A stretch of DNA of 9,028 nt from Pseudomonadota bacterium (GTDB taxonomy: Bacteria > Pseudomonadota > Gammaproteobacteria > Burkholderiales > Casimicrobiaceae). A program made the translations under genes and the position numbers. The number at the start of each line of letters is the position of its first letter. Position 1 is the stretch's first letter. The notes beneath the pieces were generated by a model. That model was not told the DNA's origin. It saw only the letters and a program-made list of their open reading frames with translations, and did no database searches. Location of the stretch: positions 1-9,028 of the forward strand of contig JAKPSO010000621.1 of assembly GCA_029571495.1 (NCBI GenBank). Reading direction: 5' to 3'. Below are positions 6,460 to 9,028 of this stretch, in pieces.

Positions 6460-7203
6460 ATGTCACGAGTAGCACTGATTACAGGCGGTATGGGTGGTTT
6501 GGGTGAGGCAATCTGCATCAAGATGGCTGCGCTCGGTTACGTGGTGGTGACTACGTATTCGCCCGGTAACAAAAAATCAGCCGAATGGCTCGCAGCAATG
6601 AAAGAACAGGGCTTCGACTTCAAAGCCTATCCTTGCGACGTCGCCGATTACGACTCCGCGAAAGCTTGCGTCGAGCAAGTCACCAAAGACCTCGGCCGTC
6701 CGATCGACGTGCTTGTCAACAACGCCGGTATCACCCGCGACATGACGTTCAAGAAGATGGACAAGGTCAATTGGGACGCCGTCATGTCGACCAACCTCGA
6801 CTCCGCGTTCAACATGACCAAGCAAGTCTGCGACGGCATGCTTGACCGCAACTGGGGTCGCATCATCAACATCTCGTCGGTGAACGGTCAAAAAGGCGCG
6901 TTCGGCCAAACAAACTACTCTGCCGCCAAGGCCGGTATGCATGGCTTTACGAAGGCGCTCGCGCTCGAAGTTGCGCGCAAAGGCGTGACCGTCAACACCA
7001 TCTCGCCGGGCTACATCGGCACCAAGATGGTCACCGCAATTCCGCAAGACGTGCTCGACAGCAAAATCATCCCGCAAATTCCGATGGGCCGTCTCGGCAA
7101 ACCGGAAGAGGTTGCTGGCTTGGTCGCGTACTTGGCGAGCGAAGAAGCTGCGTTCCTCACGGGGGCAAACATCGCCATTAACGGCGGTCAGCACATGCAG
7201 TAA
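6460..7203 (+). CDS. phaB: NADPH-dependent acetoacetyl-CoA reductase
   Basis: Reduces acetoacetyl-CoA to (R)-3-hydroxybutyryl-CoA, the monomer for the synthase encoded just upstream. 247 residues, a classical short-chain dehydrogenase. The Rossmann cofactor motif is TGGMGGLGEAI (8-18), the NNAG motif is at 87-90, and the catalytic Ser140, Tyr153 and Lys157 lie in ISSVNGQKG and TNYSAAKAG. The motifs VNGQKGAFGQTNYS and VTVNTISPGYIGTKMV follow R. eutropha PhaB closely, which separates it from FabG, the main alternative. AAGGAGAGAG at 6446-6455 precedes the ATG. The 29-bp gap to phaC has no terminator, so the two are one operon. The thiolase PhaA must be encoded elsewhere. Confidence 0.95.
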   Translation: MSRVALITGGMGGLGEAICIKMAALGYVVVTTYSPGNKKSAEWLAAMKEQGFDFKAYPCDVADYDSAKACVEQVTKDLGRPIDVLVNNAGITRDMTFKKMDKVNWDAVMSTNLDSAFNMTKQVCDGMLDRNWGRIINISSVNGQKGAFGQTNYSAAKAGMHGFTKALALEVARKGVTVNTISPGYIGTKMVTAIPQDVLDSKIIPQIPMGRLGKPEEVAGLVAYLASEEAAFLTGANIAINGGQHMQ

Positions 7204-7212
7204 AGGCACGCT

Positions 7213-7244
7213 CGAACGCGCACGGTTGCGTCCGTCCGCGTTCG
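7213..7244 (+). repeat. Strong hairpin just after phaB
   Basis: CGAACGCG (7213-7220) pairs with CGCGTTCG (7237-7244), and ACGG (7222-7225) pairs inside with CCGT (7232-7235). One C-C mismatch separates the two stems and the loop is 6 nt. It starts 9 bp after the phaB stop. No T-tract follows, so it is not a classic terminator; it would suit a 3'-end stabiliser or part of a Rho-dependent end. Confidence 0.6.
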
Positions 7245-7251
7245 ACCTGCC

Positions 7252-7315
7252 CGTTCGTGGTGAATCGCCAACGTTCGTGGTGATCCTGAGCCTGTCGAAG
7301 GATCGAACCATGAAC
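7252..7315. repeat. Half-repeat plus long palindrome of dispersed-repeat type
   Basis: CGTTCGTGGTGA occurs at 7252-7263 and again at 7272-7283, 20 bp apart. The second copy begins an imperfect palindrome: GTTCGTGGT (7273-7281) pairs with ACCATGAAC (7307-7315), one pair being G-T, and GATCCT (7282-7287) pairs with AGGATC (7299-7304), around an 11-nt loop containing CCTGTCG. The TGAGCCTGTCGAAGGA core matches, from memory, a palindromic repeat scattered in intergenic DNA of many proteobacteria. Function unknown. Confidence 0.6.
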
Positions 7316-7358
7316 AGCCTCTCCCCGCCAACGACAGCCCAGCGGTGCGTTCACGCTG

Positions 7359-7394
7359 AAAACGGCTCAAGTCAACTTGGGCCGTTTTTCTTTT
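7359..7394 (+). terminator. Intrinsic terminator of the phaC-phaB operon
   Basis: A 13-bp stem is formed by AAAACGGCTCAAG (7359-7371) and CTTGGGCCGTTTT (7376-7388), with one G-T pair and a TCAA tetraloop. The T-rich stretch TTTTTCTTTT (7385-7394) follows on the plus strand. It lies 156 bp after phaB, so the operon transcript probably carries the two upstream hairpins in its 3' end. The A-run on the other side makes it partly bidirectional. Confidence 0.8.
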
Positions 7395-7488
7395 GTAACG
7401 ACCGCCTGCTGGTCGTTTGAGCGAAAAAGCTGATCCCTCCATTCTGTGTCTCTGCCACGCCGCAAGCAAATGCGTGATCGACGGCAAA

Positions 7489-7612
7489 GCGACGCCAAGT
7501 CGTCGCCTACAACCAGATGTAGGCGCGGACTTGGCCGCGCTCCCCAGCACGCTATCGAGCGACGCCAAGTCGTCGCCTACAACCGGATGTAGGCGCGGAC
7601 TCGGCCGCGCTC
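7489..7612. repeat. 54-bp palindromic element duplicated at a 70-bp period
   Basis: Two direct copies lie at 7489-7542 and 7559-7612, differing at 2 of 54 positions (7515/7585 A-G and 7532/7602 T-C). Each copy is itself an imperfect palindrome: CGCCTACA (7504-7511) pairs with TGTAGGCG (7518-7525), flanked by AAGTC/GACTT and GCC/GGC pairs. A second alternative hairpin is GCGCGG/CCGCGC (7523-7528/7535-7540). The TGTAGGCGCGGACT core resembles dispersed repeats I recall from gammaproteobacterial genomes such as Xanthomonadales. No coding potential is convincing here. Confidence 0.8.
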
Positions 7613-7640
7613 GCCCGTGCTACAGCCCGCTTCAGCCACC

Positions 7641-7750
7641 CGTAGCCTCGATGCAGCAAAGCGGAATCGAGGAACGTCGGCGTCCTATTCGACATTGCCA
7701 TAACCGTCCGCGTGCGCCCCTCGATTCCGCTGCGCTGCATCGAGACTACG
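7641..7750. repeat. REPIN-like inverted pair of REP elements
   Basis: Two 32-bp arms (7641-7672 and 7719-7750) are inverted copies matching at 29 of 32 positions and separated by 46 bp. Each arm is also a small hairpin: CCTCGAT (7646-7652) with ATCGAGG (7666-7672) in the first, CCTCGAT (7719-7725) with ATCGAG (7739-7744) in the second. Two inverted REP hairpins are the layout of REPINs, which are moved by RAYT transposases encoded elsewhere. No target duplication is evident and no RAYT gene is in the window. Confidence 0.65.
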
Positions 7751-7785
7751 AATACAGCCCCCACCGCCGACAACGCACCGTCGCC

Positions 7786-7814
7786 TTGTTCATCGCCCGC
7801 TAGCCCGCTATCCT
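7786..7814 (+). promoter_or_regulatory. Candidate promoter of the secreted repeat protein
   Basis: TTGTTC (7786-7791) and TATCCT (7809-7814) are spaced by exactly 17 bp, each matching consensus at 4 of 6. The start site would be near 7821, leaving about 32 nt of leader before the ATG. GAAAG (7840-7844) could serve as a weak ribosome site. Confidence 0.35.
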
Positions 7815-7852
7815 TGCGGCGACGATTCATTTCACCTCTCGAAAGCTCGCCC

Positions 7853-9028
7853 ATGTTTCAACGGTTTCATCCCACGGTGGCGGCGCTTGCGCTGTTGGCC
7901 GCAGTATTCACACCTTCGCTCCACGCCCAAACCTGCCCGTTCGACAACGGCGGTTCCGACGCGGTGAACGACGGCGTCGTGCTCACGCGCTACGCGCTCG
8001 GCATCACCGGCGCGCCGCTCACCGCCAGCACGCGCTACGCCATCCTCGACCCGTTGCAGGTGAAAGCGAACATCGAGTGCGTCGGCTGCGCGCTCGACGT
8101 CAATCAAGACGGCGTCGTCGACACCATCGACACCACGATCATCGCCCGCCACCTCGCCGGTTTCAACGGCGCGGCGGTCACCAACGGTTTGGGCCTAACG
8201 CCAACCGTGGCCGCCAGCGTCACCAGCTTCCTCGCCAACGGCTGCGCGGTGGGCGGCGCAATCAACGCGTTTGTGCACGGCGGCAACACCTTCGCGCTCG
8301 GCGCAGGCGTCGCCTCCGTGCTCGGCAACAACGACAACCGATCACTCACCCTCAAAGCCCCGCAATCCGCGATCAAGCTGCTGGTTGATCCAGCCAATGG
8401 CGACGATGGGTTGCGGATTTCGTATGCGACGGACGGCGTGTTCATAGCGCCGAACACCATCAATGGCAGTCGGATGAATTCTGTGGCAGCCGGGGTTGTT
8501 GGCGCGACGATTGGTGGGGGCGGGTCCGCTGTCCCCACAGTGCCAGCCACTGAGCCAAATCAGGTCAACGCGAGCTTTGGTACGGTCGGCGGGGGGCGGG
8601 TTAATTCCGTCACCAGCCCGAGTGCTGTTGTTGGGGGCGGAAATTTTAATACGGCGGGATCGGGTAGTAATGCCCAGCGTGTGCAAACGGTCGGCGGCGG
8701 CGCTAACAACATCGCCAGCGGTGACGGGAGTACCGTGCCCGGTGGAGCCGGAAACCTGGCAGCCGGCGACTTTAGCTTTGCAGCCGGACGAAATGCGCGA
8801 GCCATTCACAACGGGGCATTTGTCTGGGGCGACAGCACGGCGGCTAGCGCCGCCTCCACCGGCGACAACCAGTTCGTCATCCGCGCCAACGGTGGCATCC
8901 GCCTGCCGGGGGCCGGCGAGAATCAGCCCGGCAACGCCGCCAAGCAAAGCCGCACCAATATGTTCACCCATGTGGTGCCTGTTGCGGGGCCGTGCCGCAG
9001 CGACGGGCCGTTCGGCCTCTCGCGCACG
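7853..9028 (+). CDS. Secreted dockerin-like / YadA-head-like repeat protein, 5' part
   Basis: Open frame of 392 codons from ATG 7853 to the right edge without a stop, so the C-terminus is missing. A signal peptide covers 1-25 (VAALALLAAVFTPSLHA, then QTCPF). A dockerin-like pair follows. Repeat 2 (82-104, DVNQDGVVDTIDTTIIARHL) has the full calcium-loop pattern Asp82, Asn84, Asp86, Asp90, Asp93. Repeat 1 (about 29-51) aligns with it through Asp40/Arg46 but has lost most ligands. Cysteines at 28, 76, 79 and 131 may form disulfides. Residues 214-313 hold Gly-rich repeats (VGGG-x-N, PGGAGNLAAGDFSFAAGRNA) like trimeric YadA-type head repeats, ending in HNGAFVWGDS and NQFVIRANGGIRLPG. The region then leads to TNMFTHVVPVAGPC. 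This order suggests an extracellular or surface-attached protein; the partner and role are unknown. Several long open frames on the opposite strand here are shadows. Confidence 0.75.
   Translation, partial: MFQRFHPTVAALALLAAVFTPSLHAQTCPFDNGGSDAVNDGVVLTRYALGITGAPLTASTRYAILDPLQVKANIECVGCALDVNQDGVVDTIDTTIIARHLAGFNGAAVTNGLGLTPTVAASVTSFLANGCAVGGAINAFVHGGNTFALGAGVASVLGNNDNRSLTLKAPQSAIKLLVDPANGDDGLRISYATDGVFIAPNTINGSRMNSVAAGVVGATIGGGGSAVPTVPATEPNQVNASFGTVGGGRVNSVTSPSAVVGGGNFNTAGSGSNAQRVQTVGGGANNIASGDGSTVPGGAGNLAAGDFSFAAGRNARAIHNGAFVWGDSTAASAASTGDNQFVIRANGGIRLPGAGENQPGNAAKQSRTNMFTHVVPVAGPCRSDGPFGLSRT

Larger units (their letters stand above)
7204..7852. other. Repeat-dense intergenic region without a convincing gene
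   Basis: About 650 bp between phaB and the secreted protein. It holds, in order, the 7213 hairpin, the 7252 half-repeat and palindrome, the phaB terminator, the 70-bp-period repeats, the REPIN-like pair and a possible promoter. Open frames here run through these palindromes in several frames, lack ribosome sites and resemble no protein I know. I saw no tRNA, other RNA gene or transposase. Confidence 0.7.

Noticed and set aside
6577..7311. A 244-codon minus-strand frame opposite phaB
   Set aside because: It covers a complete acetoacetyl-CoA reductase on the other strand, has no known motif and runs through the downstream palindromes.
7489..7612. CRISPR array
   Set aside because: There are only two copies, the 54-bp unit is too long, the spacer is 16 bp, and no cas gene is present.
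7641..7750. Complete insertion sequence or large MITE
   Set aside because: The element is only 110 bp, has no transposase and no visible target duplication; a REP pair explains the structure better.
7417..7854. Open frames of 100-128 codons on both strands in the repeat island
   Set aside because: They are made largely of the duplicated palindromes and the REPIN-like arms, with no ribosome site or protein similarity I recognise.
8104..8971. Long open frames on the minus strand opposite the secreted protein
   Set aside because: They mirror a plus-strand frame that has a signal peptide, a dockerin calcium motif and family-like repeats; their own translations are Pro/Ala/Arg-rich without any recognisable motif.

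Overview
The window looks like a chromosomal piece of a GC-rich betaproteobacterium. Three things point there: a PilS/PilR pair preceded by a PP0621-type small protein, a PhaM-type granule protein next to a class I PHA synthase and a Ralstonia-like acetoacetyl-CoA reductase, and a small membrane protein of a kind I associate with Betaproteobacteria. No rRNA, tRNA, CRISPR array, transposase or phage gene was found.

Layout. Positions 1-2097, minus strand: a tight three-gene unit, small zinc-ribbon-like membrane protein -> sensor kinase PilS -> response regulator PilR (cut by the left edge). It would control type IV pilus genes. Positions 2171-3362, plus strand: a PhaM-like polyhydroxybutyrate (PHB) granule/nucleoid protein, followed 16 bp later by a solitary ModA-like periplasmic binding protein. 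Positions 3475-4290: a ZIP metal transporter with a large His-rich loop. Positions 4287-4502, minus strand: a small two-helix membrane protein whose stop overlaps that of the ZIP gene. Positions 4646-7203, plus strand: phaC and phaB, a two-gene PHB operon with no phaA between them. PhaB supplies (R)-3-hydroxybutyryl-CoA, PhaC polymerises it, and PhaM probably activates PhaC and ties granules to the nucleoid.

Positions 7204-7852 have no convincing gene but are packed with palindromes: a strong hairpin just after phaB, a half-repeat plus long palindrome, a clear intrinsic terminator, a 54-bp element duplicated at a 70-bp period, and a REPIN-like inverted pair. Positions 7853-9028 hold the start of a secreted protein, open to the right edge, with a signal peptide, a dockerin-like pair of repeats and a Gly-rich YadA-head-like repeat region.

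Most of the window is ordinary core gene content. The best leads are the Met/Pro repeats shared by PhaM and PhaC, the repeat-dense island after phaB, and the dockerin-plus-YadA-head architecture at the right end. I saw no clear new defence or mobile system.
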